From Gammaproteobacteria bacterium UBA4421 (GTDB taxonomy: Bacteria; Pseudomonadota; Gammaproteobacteria; Pseudomonadales; Azotimanducaceae), in contig DGQF01000053.1 in the NCBI GenBank assembly GCA_002389675.1, positions 20,045 to 64,396 of the forward strand: 44,352 nucleotides of DNA. The letters run 5' to 3'. Shown piece by piece: positions 27,775 to 35,585 of the stretch; position 1 is the first letter of the stretch; every line of letters starts with the position of its first letter. The translations under genes and the position numbers were made by a program. A model generated the notes under the pieces. That model saw only the letters and a list, made by a program, of their open reading frames with translations. It searched no databases and was not told the origin of the DNA.

Positions 27775-29231
27775 TCTTCGAACCAACTGCGTTGATCTCG
27801 CTCTATAAGAAATTCTGCTTTGGCAGGTCCGGTACTACCAGAACTGTACCGGTGTACCTTTAACGATTTAGCTTGCCATGCTTGGATCAAGCTGTCGCAC
27901 CAGTGCCAAGACGCTTCAATTTCTTCACGGCTAACAAACAGCCACTGATCCCCCTTGAACACCTCAAGCAATAAACGTTCATACGCGTCAGGAATTCGCT
28001 CCTCTCCGGTCGCATCGAAGAAATCCAGATTAAGCACCCGCTTTTCAAGGCTCAAGCGATCTTTCAAACTCTGCTTTTTCGCCACCATTTCAAGCTGAAT
28101 TCCCTCATTGGGCTGAAGACGAATCACCAAGCGGTTCATACTGGTATCCGTGCGATTTGGGAATATACCGTGTGGCTGATCTTTGTATGTAATGACCACC
28201 TGAGTCACTTTTTCTCCCAGTCGTTTACCTGTTCGAAGATAAAACGGTACACCTGACCAACGCCAGTTATCGATATGCGCTTTGATGGCAACAAAAGTTT
28301 CTGTTTTTGAAACCTCATTTTTACAATCTACTTCTTCGGTATAACCCCTTACAGGCTGGCCGGCAATCCAGCCCGCCGAGTACTGTCCCCGAACTGCATG
28401 CTCTTCAACCTTAGACTCATCAATGATCGTCAATGCGCGAAGAATCTTTATCTTTTCAGCGCGAATTTCATCAGCCGCAAACGAATTGGGTGGCTCCATA
28501 GCAACCATGCATAGTAGTTGCAAAAGATGGTTCTGGAGCATATCTCGCAGCTGGCCTACTTGATCGTAATACCCCCAGCGCCCCTCAATGCCCACAGTCT
28601 CAGCGACCGTTATCTGTATGTGGTCAATACAGGTATTATCCCACTGTGAGTTAATCATCCGATTTGCGAAACGCAAAGCCAGCAGATTTTGCACAGTTTC
28701 TTTGCCCAGATAGTGGTCAATACGGTAAATGTTGCGCTCGCTAAAATATCGACCGACCGTATCGTTAACTTGACATGAGCTTTCCAGATTGTGGCCAATC
28801 GGCTTTTCGAGAACGATGCGGGTCGATTCCTGAATACACCCAGCATCAAACAAATGCTGACTGATCGCACCAAACAAACTCGGCGGAGTGGCCATATAAC
28901 AGATCAGCAATCTATTGGGATCGGTCCACCCCTTCAACCGCGAGAAATCTTTCTTATTAGAAAAATCAATGTTTAGGTACGAAAATCGTCTAGCCAGCTT
29001 TTCCCATACGGATTCAACCCACTCCGCAGAGGGTATTGCTTTGCGAATTCGTTGCTCGGCATAGGCAAGAAAGGCTTTTGTCTCAATATTCTCTCTGGCC
29101 ACTACCGCCAAACGAATGCGCTCAGACAGCAAACCGGAGCGCTCTATTTGATAAAGTGCCGGCAGCAGTTTGCGACCTGCCAAATCTCCCATTCCACCAA
29201 AAATCACCAAATCGATATTTTGCTCGTTCAC
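27771..29231 (-). CDS. zwf: Glucose-6-phosphate 1-dehydrogenase
   Basis: A 486-residue NADP-dependent enzyme that oxidises glucose 6-phosphate to 6-phosphogluconolactone. The nucleotide-binding turn is FGGMGDLAGRKLLPALY (11-27). The substrate/catalytic signature RIDHYLGKE spans 170-178, with the catalytic histidine in it. The length is normal. It overlaps eda by 4 bases and pgl by 4 bases (ATGA at both ends), so translation is likely coupled through the operon. Confidence 0.97.
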   Translation of the reverse strand: MNEQNIDLVIFGGMGDLAGRKLLPALYQIERSGLLSERIRLAVVARENIETKAFLAYAEQRIRKAIPSAEWVESVWEKLARRFSYLNIDFSNKKDFSRLKGWTDPNRLLICYMATPPSLFGAISQHLFDAGCIQESTRIVLEKPIGHNLESSCQVNDTVGRYFSERNIYRIDHYLGKETVQNLLALRFANRMINSQWDNTCIDHIQITVAETVGIEGRWGYYDQVGQLRDMLQNHLLQLLCMVAMEPPNSFAADEIRAEKIKILRALTIIDESKVEEHAVRGQYSAGWIAGQPVRGYTEEVDCKNEVSKTETFVAIKAHIDNWRWSGVPFYLRTGKRLGEKVTQVVITYKDQPHGIFPNRTDTSMNRLVIRLQPNEGIQLEMVAKKQSLKDRLSLEKRVLNLDFFDATGEERIPDAYERLLLEVFKGDQWLFVSREEIEASWHWCDSLIQAWQAKSLKVHRYSSGSTGPAKAEFLIERDQRSWFEE

Positions 29232-29890
29232 TGGCTGTCCTTAGATTTTTCGGTCGACCCATTCGGACCGAACCCCAGCGCGGCTGACATTGCAGTCGCC
29301 CTTCGGGCAAGATCCGTTATGTCCTGCCAGCGCCCGGCTTGCACAAGGGAAGCAGGCACCATCCATGACCCCCCCACTGCAATCACATTCGGCGCCGCAA
29401 AGTATTGGGCCAAATTTTTATCGTTGACTCCTCCGGTTGCACAAAAACGCAAAAGTGGCAAAGGCGCAGAGATCGAACGCAGAAAATCTGCTCCGCCAAG
29501 CGCCTGCGCAGGAAAAAATTTTTGCACAAAAAATCCCGCATCTGCCGCCCGCATCATGTCACTGGGACTACTCACGCCAGGCAAAAACAAGCGGCCAGAG
29601 GCTGCTGCCAACAAACTTTCCGTTGCCCCTGGCGAAACAAAGTAAGACGCACCTGCACGCTCGGCCGACTCAAGCATTGCGGCCGTCAGGAGGGTGCCAG
29701 CACCAACGGTGGCCTGCGGAACCTCTGTGCAAATGGCTTCGATTGCCGCCAAGGCATCAGATGTGCGAAGAGTAATCTCTAAAGATGATAGCCCTCCCTC
29801 AACTAAAGCCCTAGCCAAGGGCACCGCATCCTGCAACCGTTCAACGGCAATTACCGGAATGATCGGGTGTTGTGCTAAATGATCAAACAT
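29228..29890 (-). CDS. eda: KDPG aldolase
   Basis: A 220-residue class I aldolase that splits 2-keto-3-deoxy-6-phosphogluconate into pyruvate and glyceraldehyde 3-phosphate. The Schiff-base lysine is Lys124 in FVQKFFPAQALGG. The catalytic glutamate is in SSLEITLRT, and the phosphate site is around CATGGVND. It overlaps glk by 8 bases and zwf by 4. The C-terminal 12 residues (NGSTEKSKDSQ region) are non-conserved. Confidence 0.97.
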   Translation of the reverse strand: MFDHLAQHPIIPVIAVERLQDAVPLARALVEGGLSSLEITLRTSDALAAIEAICTEVPQATVGAGTLLTAAMLESAERAGASYFVSPGATESLLAAASGRLFLPGVSSPSDMMRAADAGFFVQKFFPAQALGGADFLRSISAPLPLLRFCATGGVNDKNLAQYFAAPNVIAVGGSWMVPASLVQAGRWQDITDLARRATAMSAALGFGPNGSTEKSKDSQ

Positions 29891-30866
29891 GAGGTTTATT
29901 GTCCACTGTCAAATAACGCGAGGCACCAAACAATCCGATGTCCGTTTTCGTCACAAGATAACAAGGAATATCGCTGAGATACCCTCGAAACCTGCCTTTG
30001 TCTTCGAACGCACTGCGAAAACCACTATTGCTTAACACCGCGCTGAACCGGGGCAAGACGCCGCCCGCAATATAAACCCCGCCCTTAGCGGCAAAGGTTA
30101 GCGCCAAGTTACCGGCAACCGCGCCCGCGACATTACAGAAAAAATCTAAGGTCTCTAGGGCTAACTCATCTTGATCAGCAATGGCTGCAGCAACAATTTC
30201 TGCAGGTGTTGTAAATTTGACAGTGCGTTGTTGAATAGAGCCCAAAGCACGGCAAACATTGACCAACCCCGGACCGGATAGCACCCGCTCGATACAAACA
30301 CGATTAAACTGCGAACGCAGAATGCGCTTAACTTCTATTTGCAAATCGCCGATGGGGGCATAATCGGCATGACCGCCTTCGCTTTCTAGTATCAGGTAGC
30401 GGCCTGAATCGGGAATCAGAGCAGCAACGCCTAATCCCGTCCCGGCGCCAAGGACAACTTTAGCCTTGTTTTGCAACTCGCTCCCTCCACCCAACTGCAG
30501 TGTATCGGCGGGATTAAGCGCAGGAATAGCGTGAGCTACTGCCGCAAAATCATTAATGATCTCCACGGAGCAACCCGGCAACGCTGACTCAAGTTCCGCT
30601 GCCGAAAAGTTCCAATGGCTATTGGTAAACACCATTCTTTCTATATCTGTTGGGCAGGCGACCGCAAAACAAGCTCGCTCAGGCGGACCCACTGCTTTTG
30701 TACTGTCAGCCAATTCGGCCAGCGTATGGGTGATGACCGTCAAAAAATCAGGACAGTCTTCGACCAGATACTGGCACGCCCAAAATGGCTGGTCCGTGCC
30801 TGGCGCCAGCGCCCAAAATCGCGCATTCGTGCCCCCAATGTCAGCAACCAGCCACCAAGACTTCAT
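29883..30866 (-). CDS. glk: Glucokinase
   Basis: A 327-residue ATP-dependent glucokinase of the E. coli Glk family. The phosphate-1 motif is VADIGGTNARFWAL. The sugar-binding loop is TNSHWNFS, followed by EIINDFAAVAHAIP with the catalytic Asp. The ATP loop is LGAGTGLGVAAL, and GGVYIAGGVLPRF is near the C terminus. It phosphorylates intracellular glucose, the product expected from the GH3 enzymes in this window. It starts with an ATGA overlap on edd. Confidence 0.95.
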   Translation of the reverse strand: MKSWWLVADIGGTNARFWALAPGTDQPFWACQYLVEDCPDFLTVITHTLAELADSTKAVGPPERACFAVACPTDIERMVFTNSHWNFSAAELESALPGCSVEIINDFAAVAHAIPALNPADTLQLGGGSELQNKAKVVLGAGTGLGVAALIPDSGRYLILESEGGHADYAPIGDLQIEVKRILRSQFNRVCIERVLSGPGLVNVCRALGSIQQRTVKFTTPAEIVAAAIADQDELALETLDFFCNVAGAVAGNLALTFAAKGGVYIAGGVLPRFSAVLSNSGFRSAFEDKGRFRGYLSDIPCYLVTKTDIGLFGASRYLTVDNKPHV

Positions 30867-32692
30867 GTTTGTGCAGCCTCAAATAAATAGCTCGCACCCG
30901 ATTCAGCATCGGACAATTTGCCGCGATTGAAATTAAACATGAATCGTCCGCAGCTTTGATTAGGACGCAATTCCGGCTGCCATTCAGGCCTGCCCGTCAA
31001 CTCATCGATCTCCATAAGCACCTCCAGACTCCCTGCGCGCGCATCCAACCTGAGGCGATCGCCCGTTTGAAGGCGTCCAATAAGTCCGCCGTCCAGTGCT
31101 TCTGGGGTCAGGTGAATCGCTGCGGGCACTTTGCCCGAAGCACCACTCATACGCCCATCAGTGACCAAGGCTACTCGATAACCTTGGTCCTGCAGCGCGC
31201 CCAAAAATGGAGTGAGTTTATGCAGTTCCGGCATGCCATTGGCTTTTGGCCCTTGTCCCCGCACCACAACAACACAATCTCGATTTAAGGCACCCCCCAC
31301 AAACAGCGCCTCAAGCTCATCTTGGTCCTCTACAACAACGGCAGGAGCTTCAATCAGCCAATTTTCTTCGGGTACTGCGGAAGTCTTTATCACACTGCGA
31401 CCCAGATTGCCCGTGAGCAAATCGAGCCCGCCGTGCGCTGAAAAGGGTAAATCGCAATTTGTGAGCACCGCTAGGTCTAAAGACGCCTCTGGAGAGGGTT
31501 GCCAGCGCAGCTGATCATCGCGCAGGCACGGCTCCATCACATAGTCCGCCAAGCTCGCACCCCAGACCGTCTGCGCATCACCGTGCAACAAGCCGGCCTT
31601 AAGCAAGGCGCTAAACAGAGAGCCCGTACCTCCGGCCGCCTGAAAATGATTCACATCCGCCGGGCCATTTGGATAAATCCGACACAACAAAGGTACGGTA
31701 TTGGACAACATCGAAAAGTCGTCCCATGTCAAAATCAAACCCGCCGCGCGTGCAATCGCGATCAAATGAATTGTATGGTTAGTGGAGCCACCCGACGCCA
31801 ATAAAGATACGACCCCGTTTACTATTGCACGCTCATCAACAATCGAACCAATCGGTCGATAGTCATTCCCCAATGCAGTAATTTTAGTGATTTGAGCACT
31901 TGCGGCCTGAGTCAACTGCGTTCGCAGAGCATCATCGGGGCTCACAAAAGAACTCCCTGGCAACTGCAGGCCCATCGCTTCTAACATGACTTGATTGCTA
32001 TTGGCTGTGCCGTAAAAGGTGCACGTACCCGGGCTGTGATAAGAGGCCGATTCTGCTTCGAGCAAAGCCTCCCGCGTCACTTCTCCCTTCGCATAACTTT
32101 GGCGGATTTTCTGTTTCTGCGGGTTCGGCAAGCCAGAAGACATCGGTCCAGCAGGAATAAAAATTGCGGGTAAGTGACCGAAGCTTAACGCGCCCATGAG
32201 CAATCCCGGCACAATTTTATCACACACGCCAAGCGCCAAAACGCCATCAAACATTTCATGAGATAAACCCATCGCGGTGCATTGAGCAATCAAATCTCGG
32301 CTTAGTAAACTCAGCTCCATACCCGGTCGCCCCTGAGTAACCCCGTCACACATCGCGGGCACGCCAGCGGCGACCTGTCCGGTCGAGCCCATACCTCGCA
32401 ACGCAGCTTTGATCACGTCGGGGTAGGTTTGGTAAGGCTGGTGAGCCGAAAGCATGTCGTTATAAGCCGTAACGATGGCAATATTGCTACTTTGCATCAA
32501 CTTCAACTGCTGTTTATCCGGCGCTGAGCAAGCCGCAAAACCATGCGCCAAGTTGCCACAGCTCAAGCGTTCTCGGCGCGGCTTTTCCTGCTTGGCATCA
32601 GCAATAGCGGCTAAGTAATCCGATCGTAAAGTACGGCTACGATCACGAATTGCCTGCGTCACAGCAGCTACCGTTTGATTAAGTTCCGGCAC
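30863..32692 (-). CDS. edd: 6-Phosphogluconate dehydratase
   Basis: A 609-residue enzyme of the IlvD/Edd family with a [4Fe-4S] cluster that converts 6-phosphogluconate to KDPG. Family segments include VTAYNDMLSAHQPYQTYPD, MCDGVTQGRPGMELSLLSRD, GVCDKIVPGLLMGAL, FYGTANSNQVMLEAMG, ASGGSTNHTIHL and TDGRMSGASGKVPAAIH. GTG 32692 is chosen: GGTGGAG lies upstream and the N terminus aligns with other Edd proteins. A GTG at 32707 is in frame but lies within that ribosome binding site. It is the first gene of the Entner-Doudoroff operon. Confidence 0.96.
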   Translation of the reverse strand: MPELNQTVAAVTQAIRDRSRTLRSDYLAAIADAKQEKPRRERLSCGNLAHGFAACSAPDKQQLKLMQSSNIAIVTAYNDMLSAHQPYQTYPDVIKAALRGMGSTGQVAAGVPAMCDGVTQGRPGMELSLLSRDLIAQCTAMGLSHEMFDGVLALGVCDKIVPGLLMGALSFGHLPAIFIPAGPMSSGLPNPQKQKIRQSYAKGEVTREALLEAESASYHSPGTCTFYGTANSNQVMLEAMGLQLPGSSFVSPDDALRTQLTQAASAQITKITALGNDYRPIGSIVDERAIVNGVVSLLASGGSTNHTIHLIAIARAAGLILTWDDFSMLSNTVPLLCRIYPNGPADVNHFQAAGGTGSLFSALLKAGLLHGDAQTVWGASLADYVMEPCLRDDQLRWQPSPEASLDLAVLTNCDLPFSAHGGLDLLTGNLGRSVIKTSAVPEENWLIEAPAVVVEDQDELEALFVGGALNRDCVVVVRGQGPKANGMPELHKLTPFLGALQDQGYRVALVTDGRMSGASGKVPAAIHLTPEALDGGLIGRLQTGDRLRLDARAGSLEVLMEIDELTGRPEWQPELRPNQSCGRFMFNFNRGKLSDAESGASYLFEAAQT

Positions 32693-32752
32693 GATAGAAA
32701 TCTCCACCTAGAGTCTAAAATGTTCGCTCTTTTATATTTTACAGCCCTTCAA

Positions 32753-32781
32753 AATGTAATAAAACTACACTTTTTAAGCAA
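32753..32781 (-). promoter_or_regulatory. Candidate promoter of the edd operon
   Basis: On the minus strand TTGCTT (32781-32776) and TACATT (32758-32753) are spaced by 17 bases, about 60 bases before the edd start. The proximal HexR-type site overlaps the -10 and spacer, so a bound repressor would block RNA polymerase. Inferred from pattern only. Confidence 0.45.
32755..32769. promoter_or_regulatory. HexR-type operator, edd-proximal
   Basis: TGTAATAAAACTACA, one mismatch from the symmetric TGTAAT-N3-ATTACA pattern of the gammaproteobacterial HexR repressor, which is released by KDPG. It lies 63 bases upstream of edd and overlaps the candidate -10. Confidence 0.75.
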
Positions 32782-32805
32782 AAAATACCTTTCAATCCTA
32801 TATAT

Positions 32806-32820
32806 TGTAATAAAATTACA
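32806..32820. promoter_or_regulatory. HexR-type operator, edd-distal
   Basis: TGTAATAAAATTACA is a perfect TGTAAT-N3-ATTACA palindrome. Its start is 51 bases from the start of the proximal site, close to five helical turns, so two HexR dimers could sit on the same face of the DNA. hexR itself is not in the window. Confidence 0.82.
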
Positions 32821-32947
32821 CAATAATCCACTCATCGCCACTCACAGCCTTGTGTGAAAACCACACTATCCAAACAACTCATCAATCGGCCAAACGTCTG
32901 TGGTATTGTGCAGCCCTTCAATCATTCTGCCGCTTGGAAACCCTATT

Positions 32948-33592
32948 ATGTTGAACATCACCGCTACCGCCATTCGAACGCTGAGTTGCGCGGCATTGTT
33001 ACTGTTATTAGGTTGTGCTACTCCTGTGAGCTATCAAGAGGACTACAGCACAGCAACCGATTTCTCCAACTATAAAACCTATCGATGGCATCGCCCCAAC
33101 ACCCACAACCAAGCCACCCAAGCATATCTATCCAGTGACATCGTTGATGAACGCATTCGCCAGGACATCAATCAACAGCTTGAAAACAAAGGGTTCATAC
33201 AAAAAGAAGATGGCCCCACTGATTTTCTCGTTAATTATACGGTTACCGTAGATGAGGATCTCGAAGTCCACACCTACAATACCTACGACACAGATTTCGC
33301 CCGTGCAGGCTATAACAACTTCTACGGCTACAGAGGCGCGTTTGGTTCTCCCTACCGCTCATACAGCGCGGCATACCCTCCCATTCGCTCAGAAAGCCGT
33401 CAGCGCATCGAACGCCACAAAGTCGGCACGCTTATCATAGATATAATCCAGACCTCTGGCGGACAACTGGTGTGGCGCGGTACTGCAGAGGGTGAACTCG
33501 ATAAAGCTAAGGTGACCGCTGAGCAAAGAGATCAACAACTCAACGTGATCATCGAAAAAACGCTTTACGATTTTCCACCAAAAGCACAATAA
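32948..33592 (+). CDS. DUF4136 lipoprotein
   Basis: A 214-residue predicted lipoprotein. The signal peptide ends in the lipobox LLLGC with Cys23. The mature part is a DUF4136 domain: SYQEDYSTATDFSNYKTYRW at its start, DERIRQDINQQLENKGF, FLVNYTVTVDE, and a C-terminal GTLIIDIIQTSGGQLVWRGTAEGEL. A Tyr/Gly/Ser-rich loop lies in the middle. ATG 32948 is used since it gives a compact signal peptide; an ATG at 32900 is in frame but adds an improbable leader. The function is unknown. It diverges from edd across the HexR region and converges with the first GH3 gene. Confidence 0.8.
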   Translation: MLNITATAIRTLSCAALLLLLGCATPVSYQEDYSTATDFSNYKTYRWHRPNTHNQATQAYLSSDIVDERIRQDINQQLENKGFIQKEDGPTDFLVNYTVTVDEDLEVHTYNTYDTDFARAGYNNFYGYRGAFGSPYRSYSAAYPPIRSESRQRIERHKVGTLIIDIIQTSGGQLVWRGTAEGELDKAKVTAEQRDQQLNVIIEKTLYDFPPKAQ

Positions 33593-33606
33593 ATCCCTAT
33601 CTTCAA

Positions 33607-35442
33607 TTAATCTGTGACCTCACCGGCATAGGTGAGGCCGTAACCCGCAGGAAACAGGTTAGCAGCTTCAACCCGCGCTTGACCCGTTCCCGCCTCGTCA
33701 CTCATCCAACTAAAGGATAAGCAAGCGCTAAAATCAGCGTCGCCAAATAACACATCGGCCACGCCCGCCCCTTCAGATCCCGGCAGCCAAGCCGCAACAA
33801 AACCATCCGCTAGAGCTAATTCAGGCGTGACAACGAGCGGGCGCCCCGACAACATAACCGCAACCACTGGCACACCCTGAGCGACGATGGTTTTGATGCA
33901 CGCTAAATCTTCGGGATGCAGCTGGGCAAGGTGTAAAGACTGGCCATACGGTTGCAGTACTTTCATTAACCCCTGCACCTGAGATCCGGTCTCAATCACC
34001 GCATTATCATTCGCACGAATATCCCCAAAACCTTCGGCATAAGGCGTTTCGCCGATCACCACTAGAGCAACATCATGCAAATCTTGATTGGCCTCTTGAC
34101 CTAGACCGGCGTGACTGAATTGGGCATTCGGCGCGCAGGCTTTTATCGCCTCCCAGATCGTTGTGCTGCCTATCAATCCATCTTGCGACGGCACCCCCTG
34201 CCACCCGATCGTAAACCCTCCGCATTGGTTGGCTATATTATGAGCACTCTTACCCGCAACTAAAATTCGAGCGGACCGATTCAGCGGCAGAATTGAATTT
34301 GAGTTCTTCAACAGCACCAGAGACTTACGCACGGCTTCACGCGCAACCTGACGGTGTGCATCACTACCAAAACACGAACTATTCGACCACTTTCGCAGCG
34401 CAGGACTCGGTTTATGGAATAGTCCTAAAGCAAACTTGAGACGCAGCATGCGCCTTACGGCATCGTCCAAGCGGGTCATTGACACCACCCCAGCTGCGAT
34501 TAAATCTTCCATCGCACGCAAGAATTCCCGCCAGTTTTCGGAAACCATAAATACGTCAATGCCCGCATTCAATCCTTGCGCTATCGCCTCTGGATAATCC
34601 TTGGACAAATAGTCAATACCATCCCAATCAGAAATAACCACTCCGCCAAAACCTAAGGTGCCTTTGAGATAGTCCGTTATTAAGAAGCGATGTCCATGGC
34701 ATTTTCGCCTATTCCAACTGGAAAAAGACACCATCACGCTCAGGGCGCCCGCCTGAAGACCCGCTAAATAGGGTGTGATATGCGCTTCGTTTAGCTCATC
34801 CCACGTTACGCTGGTATCACCTTGGTCAATGCCAGCGCGTGTGCCACCGTCACCCACCCAATGTTTCAAACAAGCCGCAACACTGTCATCGTCAAGAGCG
34901 CCTTGCAAACCCTGCACAACGGGCCCTACTAGACCGCTGGCGATCTCAGGTGTTTCGCCATAACTCTCATACATCCGGCCCCAATGAGCATCTTTTGCTA
35001 CAGCAATCGTCGGCGCGAACGTCCAGTCAACGCCAGTCGCCAATATTTCTCGCGCTGTTGCCTGAGCAATTCGATGCATCAGGTCCGGATCATTTGCAGC
35101 CCCCAATCCAATATTATGAGGAAAGATGGTTGCGCCCTGTACGTTATTGTGACCGTGAACAGCATCGACACCGTAGATTATGGGGATATTGACCCTCGCC
35201 GCACTCGGCTTCATTGTCGCCTGCCAGTAGGCTTCGTTCATCGCAACCCAATCTTCAACCCGATTATCACCTGGCCACGAGCCACCACCACTCAGAACAG
35301 ATCCTATGTGATACTGCGCAACTTCCTCAGCGGAGACTGCCATGCGCTCGGTTTGAACCAATTGGCCTATTTTTTGCTGAATCGACATTTGCACAATTAA
35401 CGCGTCGATGGTGTCCTCGTTTGCAAACAATTTAGCCGACAT
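33607..35442 (-). CDS. GH3 family beta-glucosidase/exo-beta-glucanase, shorter copy
   Basis: A 611-residue glycoside hydrolase family 3 enzyme of the ExoI/ExoP type that removes glucose from the non-reducing ends of beta-glucans. The N-terminal TIM-barrel domain carries YGVDAVHGHNNV, WTFAPTIAVAKDAHWGR and the nucleophile Asp272 in VVISDWDG. The C-terminal alpha/beta sandwich has GETPYAEGFGD with the expected acid/base glutamate, then LSGRPLVVTPE and WLPGSEGAGVADVLFG. No signal peptide is present, so it should be cytoplasmic. No accessory C-terminal module is present. AAGGA lies 6 bases before the ATG. It is 143 bases downstream of the longer GH3 gene on the same strand, probably a duplication followed by divergence. 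Confidence 0.93.
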   Translation of the reverse strand: MSAKLFANEDTIDALIVQMSIQQKIGQLVQTERMAVSAEEVAQYHIGSVLSGGGSWPGDNRVEDWVAMNEAYWQATMKPSAARVNIPIIYGVDAVHGHNNVQGATIFPHNIGLGAANDPDLMHRIAQATAREILATGVDWTFAPTIAVAKDAHWGRMYESYGETPEIASGLVGPVVQGLQGALDDDSVAACLKHWVGDGGTRAGIDQGDTSVTWDELNEAHITPYLAGLQAGALSVMVSFSSWNRRKCHGHRFLITDYLKGTLGFGGVVISDWDGIDYLSKDYPEAIAQGLNAGIDVFMVSENWREFLRAMEDLIAAGVVSMTRLDDAVRRMLRLKFALGLFHKPSPALRKWSNSSCFGSDAHRQVAREAVRKSLVLLKNSNSILPLNRSARILVAGKSAHNIANQCGGFTIGWQGVPSQDGLIGSTTIWEAIKACAPNAQFSHAGLGQEANQDLHDVALVVIGETPYAEGFGDIRANDNAVIETGSQVQGLMKVLQPYGQSLHLAQLHPEDLACIKTIVAQGVPVVAVMLSGRPLVVTPELALADGFVAAWLPGSEGAGVADVLFGDADFSACLSFSWMSDEAGTGQARVEAANLFPAGYGLTYAGEVTD

Positions 35443-35585
35443 AGTTTTCCTTTACGTCCAATAAAGTGCATCCATTGGGACCGACAAGCGGCCTGTCCAG
35501 CGCTCCAAGCTGATTGACTGTCGGCCCCCGCAACATCCACGCCCAAATCTTGATCCGGCCGGGTCGACCCTGTTTTAGCAATCGT

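Noticed and set aside
29405..29782. Plus-strand open frames opposite eda
   Set aside because: Antisense to a clear KDPG aldolase, basic low-complexity translation, no motif.
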